A program made the position numbers and the translations under genes. A model generated the notes under the pieces. It saw only the letters and a list, made by a program, of their open reading frames with translations. It did no database searches and had not been told where the DNA came from. A stretch of DNA of 64,000 nt from Trichomonas vaginalis G3 (lineage: Eukaryota; Parabasalia; Trichomonadida; Trichomonadidae), in contig NC_067206.1 in the NCBI RefSeq assembly GCF_026262505.1, positions 15,434,205-15,498,204 of the forward strand, written 5' to 3'. Each line of letters starts with the position of its first letter. The stretch's first letter is position 1. Of this stretch, positions 9,767 through 19,468 are shown piece by piece.

Positions 9767-10155
9767 AGCTTTATTTTTAGATGAGGTGTTATGAATAGAT
9801 TCCATCCATCTCTATCACCATTTCTGTTTATATTTTTGGTGTCATTCATGTCCACACTTTCTGGATTAGTTGGTTTTTGAGGATAAAGATTAGAATAACT
9901 GTTTTTAATTGATGGTGCTTCACCTTTTAACGCATAAACTCTATTACTTTCGGCATATTTAATATTTGAACCACCAGATCCATCATTAACGTAAATAGTA
10001 AATGGTTTATAATCGATGTTCATATTTCTACTCCTGCCTTTTGCTTTCTTATTTAATACCTCAACATCTTTATAAACTGCGCCCGTTTCAGTGAATTCAA
10101 CAAGATTTTCATTTTCAAGTTTCACGTTTAAACCTTTATCAAAGATATTATTCAT
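9763..10155 (-). CDS. Conserved small element protein (MNNIFDKGLNVKL family, 130 aa)
   Basis: This open frame has the same length as its element A counterpart at 4379-4771 and is strongly similar along it, including KAKGRSRNMN and NDGSGGSNIKYAES. It is divergent from the MRSKS-family gene at 10191, with 35 bases between the starts. Conserved length in an otherwise decayed element supports a real gene. Function is unknown. Confidence 0.6.
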   Translation of the reverse strand: MNNIFDKGLNVKLENENLVEFTETGAVYKDVEVLNKKAKGRSRNMNIDYKPFTIYVNDGSGGSNIKYAESNRVYALKGEAPSIKNSYSNLYPQKPTNPESVDMNDTKNINRNGDRDGWNLFITPHLKIKL

Positions 10156-10174
10156 TTTTATAGTAATAAAAGGT

Positions 10175-10254
10175 GTTTATTCTCTAGAAAATGAGAAGTA
10201 AATCCATCTTAGCCGGTGCAGTGAATGTTCCAATCGAACCTACATTTAATGTTG
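10175..10254. repeat. 80-bp direct repeat flanking the MULE relic, left copy
   Basis: Bases 10175-10254 are repeated at 12209-12288 with no difference seen. The repeat covers the start region and first codons of the MRSKS-family gene. It sits exactly at the insert borders, so it behaves as a target-site duplication of unusual length. The second copy of the same insert (23305-25276) has only a 10-bp duplication. Confidence 0.85.
10191..10254 (+). pseudogene. First 21 codons of the MRSKS-family gene, cut by a MULE insertion
   Basis: The beginning of the MRSKS-family gene (MRSKSILAGAVNV...) ends abruptly at 10254 where the MULE relic begins. The same start is present again beyond the insert (12225) because 80 bases were duplicated. 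Confidence 0.8.
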
Positions 10255-10559
10255 GAAACAATAAGAATTACCGAAAAAGTGACAAAACATCAAAAACAGG
10301 GAGGGGGTCTCAATTTTTATTACTTATATTATTTTACAATATTTATATAAATACTCTTTATAATATATTTTACTATAAAATTATACCTCAAATTCAAATA
10401 TTTAAAATATTATTTACATAATTATCTCAAAATTATATTTTTATATATTATTTTTCATATGTATAATCATATAATCTATATCTATGCAAATCTCATCTAA
10501 ATTTTTTTTGAAACAAACCGCTACCATTTTATAATGGTCCATCTTAAATTCATCATAAA

Positions 10560-11545
10560 TTCTGGTACATGTTAGTACCAGAGTCTTCAAATCTCAAACA
10601 CTCTGGTACCAACATGTACCAGACGCGAGTTTCCAATGCCCTCGTACGATTTTCTATTAAGATCTTCTTGAATGAGAAGGTCTTCATAGAAACTCGTACG
10701 AGGGCTTCTCTTTAAATACTCTGGTACCTGCTGGTATCGGAGTCGACTTTACAGCCCTTTCCCCAATTTTGAAGCTGGGGAAAGTTTTCAAGCAATGAAA
10801 GGGAAGCTCTCGCTATGAGGTGAAAATCTAGAATTTTTACCTCATAGCGAGTAATCCTTTGTTAATTGCTTGAAAACTTTCTTCAAATTATCAAAATTTC
10901 GAGGAAAGTTTCCTTGCTTCAAAGTAGAGATGGAGCCCTTTGAGCCACTGCATATAGGTCAGTGACTCAAAATACTCCATCTCTACTAGAAATCGCCAAA
11001 ATTTGGGTCGCAATCTTTGAAATGCGACGCAAGTTTGGGCAATTTCGCGAGGGACTTGCTCCATTTGGTGCATAGATTCACACTCTATGCACCAGATGGA
11101 ACAATTCTTTCGCTGACAGCGGGAAACTTTGTCTGAATAGTTTAACATTCAGACAAAGTTTTCCGCTGTCAGAGAGGGAATGGAAGGGTAAGAGGTATAT
11201 ATTCATAATGTATACCTCTTACTCTTCCATTCCCTCAAGAAAGTTCAAAAACTTGGGTGCAATCAGAACTGATTGCACCCAAGTTTTTGAACTTTATATA
11301 AGGAATTGTTGGCTATGATGTACTGATCATGAATCAGTACATCATAGCCAACAATTCCTTCGCAAACAGTGGGAAACTTTGTCTGAATAGTTTAACATTC
11401 AGACAAAGTTTCCCGCTGTCAGGGAGGGAATTAGAGGGTGGGAGATATATAGATAGACTATAAATCTCTCACCCTTTAATTCCCTCAAGAAAGTTCAGAA
11501 CTGATTGCACCCAAGTTTTTGAATTTTGTATAAGGAATTGTTGGC
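10560..11545. repeat. Array of palindromes within the MULE relic
   Basis: At least eight palindromic units follow one another. Examples of stem sequences are CTCGTACGAGGG, CGCTATGAGGT, AGAGATGGAG, CTTTGTCTGAAT (twice), GGAATGGAAGGGTAAGAGG and CTTGGGTGCAATCAG. Spacers are short, so each unit could extrude as a cruciform or fold as an RNA hairpin. Apparent reading frames here (for example 10891-11148 on the minus strand) are by-products of the palindromes. Confidence 0.75.
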
Positions 11546-11549
11546 TATG

Positions 11550-12095
11550 ATGTGGATAGCCGCTGCCAGACCAAATGAATTAACCGTTGTGAATAACGTT
11601 TCTGAATCTTTATTTAAAAAGATAAAATATCACGATTTTGGCTGCGTTAAAAATCAAAGAATTGATGTTTTTGTCAAAAATCTTTTAGAAGAAGTTGCAC
11701 CCAATTACTTTTATCGTATTAAAAACGATTTACTTCAAACAGGTTTTATTCCTTCAATTAGAATTCGCGAGCCTCGATTGACAGATTATAAAACAAAATT
11801 GAAAAGAGAAGTTCAATCACGTTTATACCAAGTATTAAATTTTGTTCAGAATCAAGAAGCCAATTTGAATCCATTAAGATTTTTATTGGAAAATGCTGAA
11901 GAAAAACTTTCTCAAATAAATGAGAAGATACAAAATTCAATTACATATTTAAGATCGTTTGAAATTCCAAATGAATTGTTAGATACGTATATGTTAGAAA
12001 TTAATGAATTTTGTTATAATTCTCCAGATTATATTTTAGAACATTTCGAAGAATTTTTAGAGGATTTCAAAGAAAAGAATAATTTAATAGACTAA
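11550..12095 (+). pseudogene. MULE transposase, C-terminal part only (181 aa)
   Basis: The segment AARPNELTVVNNVSESLFKKIKY matches the place in MULE transposases after the catalytic domain where an N-N-x-S-E-S motif occurs. A similar one (ALTNNISESINKKVKY) is at 35150-35200. The rest is helical and lysine-rich. The zinc domain and DDE core are absent, so it cannot act alone. Codon 1 is uncertain since the frame enters from the palindrome array. Copy 2 at 24619-25164 differs by about one residue. Confidence 0.65.
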
Positions 12096-12208
12096 AAAAT
12101 TTATTATTTTTATTTATTGTGAATTTTAAATTGTCACTTTTTAAGTGTTACCCCCTATTGAAAGTGTCACTTTTTGGGTGTCACTTTTTCGGAAATTCTT
12201 ATATACTC

Positions 12209-12288
12209 GTTTATTCTCTAGAAAATGAGAAGTAAATCCATCTTAGCCGGTGCAGTGAATGTTCCAATCGAACCTACATTTAATGTTG
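12209..12288. repeat. 80-bp direct repeat flanking the MULE relic, right copy
   Basis: This matches 10175-10254 base for base by eye. It brings a second copy of the gene start, including the AT-rich leader and ATG, to the right side of the insertion. Confidence 0.85.
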
Positions 12289-12875
12289 ATTCAAGAACGA
12301 CAAATAATATTATAATCAAAAATTACAGCTCCGAAAACTTGAAAGATAAAGAACCAGAACTTAAGTCGGTTAATTTATACACAGCTTCAAACACAAACGC
12401 TAACAGTGAAGTTAAGTTAGAATATCCACCTCAATTAGAGCCCATAATTTCACGTGAAGCTCAAGAAGAACTCAAAGGGTTCTCGGGCTCATTGAGCCCT
12501 AACCCTTACACAACTATTCAAACAAATCCTTCAGATAACGTAGACCATTACCTCCTTAATTTATACCAAACAATATTACTCAAAGACGATAAGAAGCTTT
12601 TGACAAATCTTATTAGTAAGAATCAAATAATTTTAACAAAGGAGGATTTAGAAAATGTTATATCAAGAATAACAGGGAAACAGTGTGTTATTGATTATTT
12701 CGACCCCGAAATCGAATGCTGCGGTCAAATGCCGGTATTTATGAAAATCGGTAATATTAGAATAATTGAAACACCAGGAACTACAGGAGTTGAGTTTAAG
12801 TATAAATATTCAAATGAATATACAAAACTTTCAACAGAATATAAACTTTGCTTGAAATATGTTTTAACGAATTAA
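12225..12875 (+). CDS. MRSKS-family conserved element protein (216 aa)
   Basis: This is the open member of a family present in all three elements. The N-terminal half is rich in N, S and T, and the C-terminal half is helical with a conserved EIECCGQ cysteine pair and a GVEFKYKYS strand. Residues ~80-95 contain a stretch absent from the element A homologue; it is encoded by a GC-rich nested hairpin (12476-12506). The gene begins inside the right copy of the 80-bp duplication. Function is unknown; a virion role is inferred from its neighbours. Confidence 0.6.
   Translation: MRSKSILAGAVNVPIEPTFNVDSRTTNNIIIKNYSSENLKDKEPELKSVNLYTASNTNANSEVKLEYPPQLEPIISREAQEELKGFSGSLSPNPYTTIQTNPSDNVDHYLLNLYQTILLKDDKKLLTNLISKNQIILTKEDLENVISRITGKQCVIDYFDPEIECCGQMPVFMKIGNIRIIETPGTTGVEFKYKYSNEYTKLSTEYKLCLKYVLTN
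12476..12506. repeat. Nested triloop hairpin inside the MRSKS-family gene
   Basis: The inner hairpin is GGGCTC-ATT-GAGCCC (12485-12499) and the outer stem is AGGGTT/AACCCT. The element A homologue lacks this block, so it looks like an in-frame gain of about 33 bases in B. Confidence 0.7.
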
Positions 12876-12883
12876 TTTAAAAT

Positions 12884-13663
12884 TTATATTTTTATCCCTG
12901 GTTCATCATCTAGTCCATTAGCTCTTATATTAGACCAAAAATCAACTTCTATAGTCATTTGAACAGGAGCTTTAATTTCAATTGGTTCGCCTTGAAAATC
13001 AACTAATCTAAATGTCATATCTTTTAAATGGTGTGGTTGAATTTGAACCCATTTTCCTTCGTGCCTTAATAAAATCGGGAAATTAGGCATGAATACAGAA
13101 ATAACGGCGTAACAGAACGATTTATATTCTATAACAGCATTTTTATTATTAACTCCTGAAATTCCTGTTACATTACTTATTTTTGATTCAACATATAAAC
13201 AGTTTCCATAACATATGTAGGGTGCAGATTTCATTTCAATTATATATTTTTGATTTTCAATAGAAGATTTTAATGGTAATTCTTGATGATAAGCACCTAA
13301 TAATAAACGTGCTCGATGAGTCATATCAGTAATTTTAAATTCTTTTTCGGAACTAAATTTCATTATTCCTGAATCAGTTAATTCACAGTTAAGGGCTCCG
13401 TTAAATTTTTCATCAATGAGATCCTGAATCTTTTTCTCTAACGTATCAATATCATATTTATTTCTTGCTTTAAAATGAATTTCAGTACTAATACCATCAA
13501 TTTCAAATGTAATGAAATCGTTAGTATCTGTTATAACAAATGAAGCGATAGTGCTAAAATCAAGAACTGTGAAAGCTAGTGGTTCATTCTGAAGACCAAG
13601 GTTAGTTTGTAATTTTAATGTCCCGTAATCATTAGGGTCTGTACTTTGCAAATAGAACAACAT
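12884..13663 (-). CDS. Penton-like jelly-roll virion protein (260 aa)
   Basis: The ATG at 13663 (MLFYLQSTDPND) is chosen because the element A homologue starts there; sequence further upstream belongs to an inserted element. The protein has alternating beta-type segments, a THRARLLLGAYHQELPL block near residue 145, and ends with MTFRLVDFQGEPIEI and a hydrophobic strand. The 265-aa protein at 47574-48371 in element C is a distant relative (LISGFYYQQFPI, TLTLVDANFVPV). A minor capsid or penton role is inferred from the closing motif. The frame is open. Confidence 0.6.
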   Translation of the reverse strand: MLFYLQSTDPNDYGTLKLQTNLGLQNEPLAFTVLDFSTIASFVITDTNDFITFEIDGISTEIHFKARNKYDIDTLEKKIQDLIDEKFNGALNCELTDSGIMKFSSEKEFKITDMTHRARLLLGAYHQELPLKSSIENQKYIIEMKSAPYICYGNCLYVESKISNVTGISGVNNKNAVIEYKSFCYAVISVFMPNFPILLRHEGKWVQIQPHHLKDMTFRLVDFQGEPIEIKAPVQMTIEVDFWSNIRANGLDDEPGIKI

Positions 13664-13670
13664 TTTTGAG

Positions 13671-14035
13671 GGTGTACAAAACGTCCCCACTTTTTGAGAG
13701 GGACGTTTTGCAAAATTTTTTCTTTCATCCATAGAAGATTATTGGAAGATGATAGATCTATACATGATATTATATTATCTATCTACATTGTGTCCATATC
13801 AAAATTATATTGCAGGGTTTTCATTCTGGGACTCCTTCGCTTCGCTCGGAGTCCCAGAATGAAAACCCTGCTTTTTTCAAATCAAAAAACTAACTTTCGC
13901 TCTTTCAGGTCAAATCAGAAAGGCACTCCTATATAGGTGTTAGATATATTATCAAACTGAAATGAAACTTTCCAGATCTGTTTATAAAATTATTTTGCAA
14001 AACGTCCCTCTCAAAAAGTGGGAACGTTTTGCAAT
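13671..14035. mobile_element. Small inverted-repeat element (MITE-like)
   Basis: The two ends (about 13671-13718 and 13992-14035) are inverted copies of one another, centred on GCAAAACGTCCCTCTC. Each end is itself a hairpin. The middle holds a perfect palindrome (13812-13871). There is no coding capacity. It separates the penton-like gene from the fibre gene of element B, which are adjacent and divergent in element A. Whether it is part of the neighbouring mariner or a separate insertion is unclear. Confidence 0.55.
13812..13871. repeat. Perfect 24-bp stem palindrome with 12-base loop
   Basis: A 24-base stem beginning GCAGGGTTTTCATTCTGGG pairs perfectly with its complement across the loop TTCGCTTCGCTC. 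It could form a cruciform or an RNA hairpin. Confidence 0.85.
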
Positions 14036-14259
14036 TTTTCAACATTTTTATAGGGTGTCCAAAGGTGCGTTTAGCACAGCGCTCTATATGAGACTATTAA
14101 AGGAGATATATGCTGATTATAAATATATAATAAAAAATATGAATATATGTATATGATGAGTATGTTGTATTTTGGCGCCATGCCGGGATATAAAATGAAT
14201 TTTGAGACAAGAGGCGGTTTCGCGGGAAATTTTGGCGGGATTTTTTTCATTTTTTAATG

Positions 14260-15112
14260 AATCATAAAGAAAACATCCTCGCTCTTGCAAAAAAATGCAA
14301 AGACTGTAAAAAATCTACGAGACATTGGTAAAATGCTTCGGTATGGATGCTCCTAGCTATTCCACTGTAACGTATCATGTTAGGATGTATCACTTCATGA
14401 ACAAAAAGGCGCCCATCATAAAAATTGACAAAAAATCGCCGGATCAAAGAAAAATCAAAGCAATTCTTCAAGCGCTAGATGAAGACCCAAGAGCATCACT
14501 CAGAAGGATAGAGGAGATGACAAAGATACCACGTACAACAGTCAGTTATTATCTGCACAATTATTTGAACTACAAACTAGCGTATACACGTTGGGTTCCG
14601 CACAACCTTAATTCAGTTCAAAAAAAATCTAGAGTCCAATCTTCGAAAGAGCTCCTCTCTATATTGGGTGTGTATCAATCCAAGAAGTTTCGCTTTTTAG
14701 TAACAGGGGACGAGTCTTGGTTTCAATATGCAACAGAAGCCAAAATCATGTGGATCCCGAAGGATGAAAATCCGCAAACATTCCCGAAGAAAAAAATTGA
14801 CACACCAATGATGATGTTGTCGGTTTTTTGGGGCGTGAATGGCATCATCGCAATTGATATTCTTCAAAAACCTAATACGATGAATGCTCAGTATCTAATT
14901 GACAATGTTCTTACTCAAATTATCAATTCTGATGAGTTTGAGAAATCCAAACAACAAAAACAAAAGTTTGCAATTCATTTTGATAATTCAAGAGTTCACA
15001 AAAGTCATAAGGTAATGAATTACTTGGTGGAAAACAATGTCAAAGTTGTTCCAAACCCAATTTATTCACCTGATATTGCACCCTCTGACTTTTATTTATT
15101 CGGCACGCTGAA
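14260..15112 (+). pseudogene. Mariner-family transposase, truncated
   Basis: This is a Tc1/mariner transposase with a DD34D core. The first Asp is in TGDESWFQY, the second in HFDNSRVHKS, and the third in SPDIAPSDFYLFG, with 34 residues between the last two. An ATG at 14260 preceded by a TCATTT initiator opens an N-terminal helix-turn-helix region. That region is in a different frame from the main frame (14325 onward), so the gene has at least one frameshift near 14300-14340. The C-terminus stops right after the third Asp, where element B fibre sequence begins. No right terminus was found, so it is a 3'-truncated copy. Confidence 0.85.
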
Positions 15113-18100
15113 CATTATATATCATGGAAAGAATATGAAAAATTCATTCCAATATTAACGCCATGTACAATGTCTTTTATTAAAAATGGTGAAATTATTG
15201 AAAAAGATAACACAACAGTATATAGGTCTGTTTATGAAGCATTAGAATATATGTTGAATTATAATCCCGAAAGATTTGATCCAAGCACTACGCCATGTGC
15301 AATGCCCTTTATTAAGGATGGTGAAATCGTAAGGGTTCCGAATTCAACGGTTTATACAGCTGTTCAAAACAGTTTACAAAACATTTTAGCGAATATCTTT
15401 AATTCAGAAACTACAGAAATAAAATTACCGTATATAACAGATGCTAAAGAAATTAAATCAAAAACAACAACATTATTTACATCACTTAATGATTTAATGA
15501 CTTATATAATTAATACTCCTTCACCGACTTCGGCATTTGACCCTAACTCGACGGTTTGCAGTGTACCTTTCATTAACGACAGTTCATTAATTGAATTAAG
15601 GGATTCAACAGTTAATGAATCATTAAAGGCTTCATTAATGAAAATCATTGATTTTAACTCATTCATGAATTCATATAATTCATTCATTAATGTTTCATAC
15701 ACTTCTAAAGAAAGTGAGCCAAAAACTATTGATAAAGCGGTGTATGAAATAAAAGCATCAATGACGAAATTGAATTCGTTAACTTTTGACGGTGATAGTT
15801 CCGTTAACAGCATGACATCAGGAAAAACGATTTTAACGAAAGAATATTTAAAATCTCATGTTAGTGAGTTCGCTGAAATTGAAAAAGAAGGTGGAATTAA
15901 GTTCGATCCACTGGGTTTCATTTTCGACTTAGCGAATGCGGGCGTTAGTTTCACTGAATGGACAACTATACAGAGTGAAATAAATGCAATATGGACGTTT
16001 TTGGGGTCGAAAGCGGGAATGGGTGAGCTTGTAGATGCTGCAAGAATATTAGGTGAAACGGAAAATTTTGTAGATGGTTTTAATAGACTTGTTTCAAATG
16101 TTTTAACAAACACAAAGAAATTATTTAGATATACCGTACATAACGGACAGATTTTCGAACAGGTAGCAACTAACCCTCCGGTTATGGCTGCGTTGATGGT
16201 GGCTAGAGACATAAACGAAGAGGAAGAAACAGAGGAACAACAGAGCCCAACGGGCTCAGAGCCACATAGTGGCGAGGATACGGGTCAGGTTATTCGAGAC
16301 ATTAAAAACGTGTATCCTGAAGTTATTGATTTATTTAGAGGTGTTAATGATTCGATTTCAAATCATTCTATAACCCTTGATGAAGAGAATAAATTAACAG
16401 ATTATATATTCGTCATTATTGCAGAACTAATGAAGAGAATAAATGAAAAAGGTATAGCTGATATCATTAATGTCAGCGATGTAATGATGAAAAGAAATTT
16501 TGACTCATTATTTACAGAACCGAAAACAGAATATAGTCTTTATGATGTAATTACTGAATTAATGAAAAAAATTAATGATAATAAGAGTTCTGGCGGAAGG
16601 GTTGAATTAGAAGTGAATGATGTTAATGAGAAATTAGATAGTAAAGCAGATAAAAACCATGTTCATTATATAAGTTCAGATGAACAGATTATAACGGACT
16701 ATCATGGATATTTAACACAGGATAGAGAAGTGAATACGAAAGATGTTAATGAAAGAAGATATAAATTCATTCGTGCTGAAGGTTATGACATAAGATGTGT
16801 TATAAATTATGATACAACAGGTAAAGCACCAGAAGCATTTGATTATAACGATGAAATTTATGCTTCATACTTCTTTGTTAACGATGTATTAGTTGAACCA
16901 AGATTTACTTTGATGGTTAAGTCAAAAATAACTGTTGAAGATGCGATTAAAAATAAAGCTGATGTAAATCATATGCATCCTGAGTTAAATCAAGAAATAG
17001 TAAACTTAAGGCGTGATTTAATAACAGAACATAACGACATAAATTCACTTCAAACTTCTTTAGACAGTAAAGCAGAGAAAAATCATACGCATGAATCCTT
17101 CACAACTGTTAGAGCAGACGACATAATACTGAACTTTGACCTTGGTTCAAGTGCACCTTTAGAGAATCCAAGCACTAGCGTAAAAGACACGCTTAGCAGT
17201 TTAGAAAGTAAATGTACGAATATCGAAGGTCATGTCAGAAACTTTGAAGCATATGAACTACCAGCCCTTTTAGATAAAAAAGCAGATAAAGAACATACAC
17301 ATGAATTCTTCACAACTATTAGAGCTGATGAGATAATATTGAATTGGGCTATTGCTTCATCAAGCATGCGTGATGAAGATATGTGCACTAACCTAAGAGA
17401 TATGGTTGTTGATTTAGCCAATAAAACCGACAAAATATATGTAGATGAAGAATTAAATCATTATGATACAAAAGCAATGAGTTATACAGAAGAAGCAAAG
17501 GAATGGGTAGATGAAAATTATGTGAAGAAGTCAGAAGTAAATGATGCAGTTAATGGTAAAATTAATGAAAGATTTTCGAATATCGATTCAATAACAGTTA
17601 ATGATATTCAATTACATCATCAATTACCGGTCAAAAGAATGTGGAATATAATAATCTCATTAACATTCTCGATGGTTTCGATGAATTTAGAACTAATGCA
17701 ACAAATGCAATTGCAAGCATGAAAAATGAAATATTGCAAACCATATATCCTATCGGTGCTTTATATACATCAATGAATTCAACAAATCCCGCAAGTGTTT
17801 TAGGTTTTGGTACATGGCAGCAGATTGTAGATAAATTCTTATACTGTACTAATTCATCAAATCAAACAGGAGGTTCAAAGAAAATTTTAGAAGCAAACCT
17901 TCCACCGCATAAGCATACAGGAACTACAAACACAACAGGTAATCATTCACATTCAATAACAAAAAGAGGTTATACAAATCTTGCAGCAGGTTCGGATAGA
18001 CAGGGAATGAATAGATATGATATTTCAAGTGACCCAGTAGATTCAAGCGCAGGTATTTTATGTGGAACCGCAGGAAATCATTCACACACTTTCACAACAA

Positions 18101-18171
18101 ATTCAACAGGTTCGGGTGCAGATTATATGCCACCTTATATGACAGTTTATGCATGGGTTAGAACAGCTTAA
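15113..18171 (+). pseudogene. Fibre-like virion protein with tail-collar tip, broken
   Basis: This is a homologue of the element A fibre: N-terminal repeats of a SFIKNGEII...SVYEALEYML unit, a large middle part, then short HTH-containing shaft repeats. The C-terminal tip holds YPIGALYTSMNSTNPASVLGFGTWQQI, the motif of phage tail-collar/short-tail-fibre tips, followed by glycine and histidine-rich loops and a YMPPYMTVYAWVR ending. The extreme N-terminus was lost to the mariner insertion. It is broken, with about one further break. Confidence 0.75.
16243..16273. repeat. Tandem pair of triloop mini-hairpins in the fibre gene
   Basis: GAGCCC-AAC-GGGCTC (16243-16257) is followed by GCCAC-ATA-GTGGC (16261-16273). 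The corresponding stretch of the element A fibre is about 16 codons shorter and lacks both hairpins. Confidence 0.7.
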
Positions 18172-18197
18172 AATTTACTAAATTTATTTTTACATAA

Positions 18198-18893
18198 ATG
18201 ATTTTAAAAGAAGTATTCGAATCATCACTGTGGAGGTCATTTAAAAAATTCTATGAAGCTGCAAAGAATGCGGAATTTAATGATAGAACAGAAATTAAGA
18301 GATTTTGTGATGAAAATATAGTTCATCAGGTTAAAGTTAATCCATACGACTACTACCTTCCCATTTATTCTAAAACCCATGATGCATATCAATTTGATAC
18401 ACTCGTTCAGAGTAAGAAAGGAAGAAAGCCACCATTTTTGATTTTCATTAATGTTAATACTCGAAAAGCTTTTGCGTATATAATGAAAAATAAAGGAACA
18501 AAAGAAGTTTTAAGAGTTTTGCAGACGTTCGTGGCAGAACATCATCCTACTTCATTAACTTCAGACCAGGATTCAGCATACCTCAGTAATGAAATTACAG
18601 AATTTTTGATTAAACATAACGTTACTCATTACACGACTGAAGACCATAACCATAATATTTTAGGTATCATTAATCGTTTCATTCGAACGCTCAGAGATTT
18701 AAATAAAGAAAGAGATTTTACGGAGGAGTCAATGAATAAAGTCATTAATGTTTATAATAAATCAACTCATAACAGCACAGGATTTAAACCAAACGAAATG
18801 ACTTCAAAAGAGGAGGATGAATACATAAAACAAAAGAGAATGTTAACGGAGGAAAGAAGAAGTTCATCATTACTGCCAGGAACTAAAGTATAG
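18198..18893 (+). pseudogene. Polinton-type integrase, upstream part
   Basis: This is an rve-family integrase of the Polinton type. The core shows a strand pattern around YQFDTLVQS, then FINVNTRKAFAYIMKNKG, then SLTSDQDSAYLS, then DHNHNILGIINRFIRTLRDL, the order expected for an RNase H-like integrase core. The start follows TTTATTTTTACATAA directly. The gene is interrupted at about 18890 by a 3.2-kb insert and its C-terminal part lies at 22116-22500. A related but more decayed integrase is at 39723-40682. Confidence 0.75.
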
Positions 18894-19468
18894 ATCTGCA
18901 ATTTTCCCAAATGAATGGGGTGGATAAGATCCCAGCCCTATCGTCATCCCAGTGTCAATTTTACAAAAAAAATTCTTAATAAAAAATTTTTATTAAAAAA
19001 TTCTTATCTTTTTTCATTGAAATTTAAATAATATAAAATAAATTTGGCTGTAAAAACCATCAATTATTATAATTCTTATCGAAACACATGTAGAAAAACA
19101 CTTATCTTTTATACTCTTTCTATTTGAAACCTGTTTAGTTCAGTAATTAATAATAAAAATTGTGAAAATAGTGACTATTTAACTAAAAATATATTAAATG
19201 ATGTAATAATGAGATATACATATATTTTTACGAATTATAATTAGAAATTATTCTGGTCTGGGAATCCCAACCCAAAATCATTGAAAATTTGAATATATGG
19301 GATGGGCTCCCCATCCCAAAACTATATTGAAATTTTTGAATTGATAATAAATGTATCTATATCTAAGGTATATTAGAGAATTTTTTAAAATTATGCATTA
19401 AAAAATTGAATTTATTCAAAACAAATTGAGAATAAAAATGCTTAAGTAATCACTTCATTATTTCAACA

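Larger units (their letters stand above)
10255..12208. mobile_element. MULE relic with palindrome array, copy 1 (1954 bp)
   Basis: This is a non-autonomous Mutator-like element. Its termini are imperfect inverted repeats of about 28 bases around AATTxCCGAAAAAGTGACA, and both copies in the window share the same end points. The left two-thirds (10560-11545) is an array of different palindromes with short loops, and the right third encodes the C-terminal part of a MULE transposase. It is inserted in element B and flanked by an 80-bp direct repeat. It is very similar to copy 2, so the insertions are recent relative to the decay of B. Confidence 0.75.

Noticed and set aside
10891-11148. 85-codon minus-strand frame (also at 23942-24199)
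   Set aside because: It runs across several palindromes of the MULE relic; identical in both copies only because the element is repeated. No initiator and no protein-like conservation.
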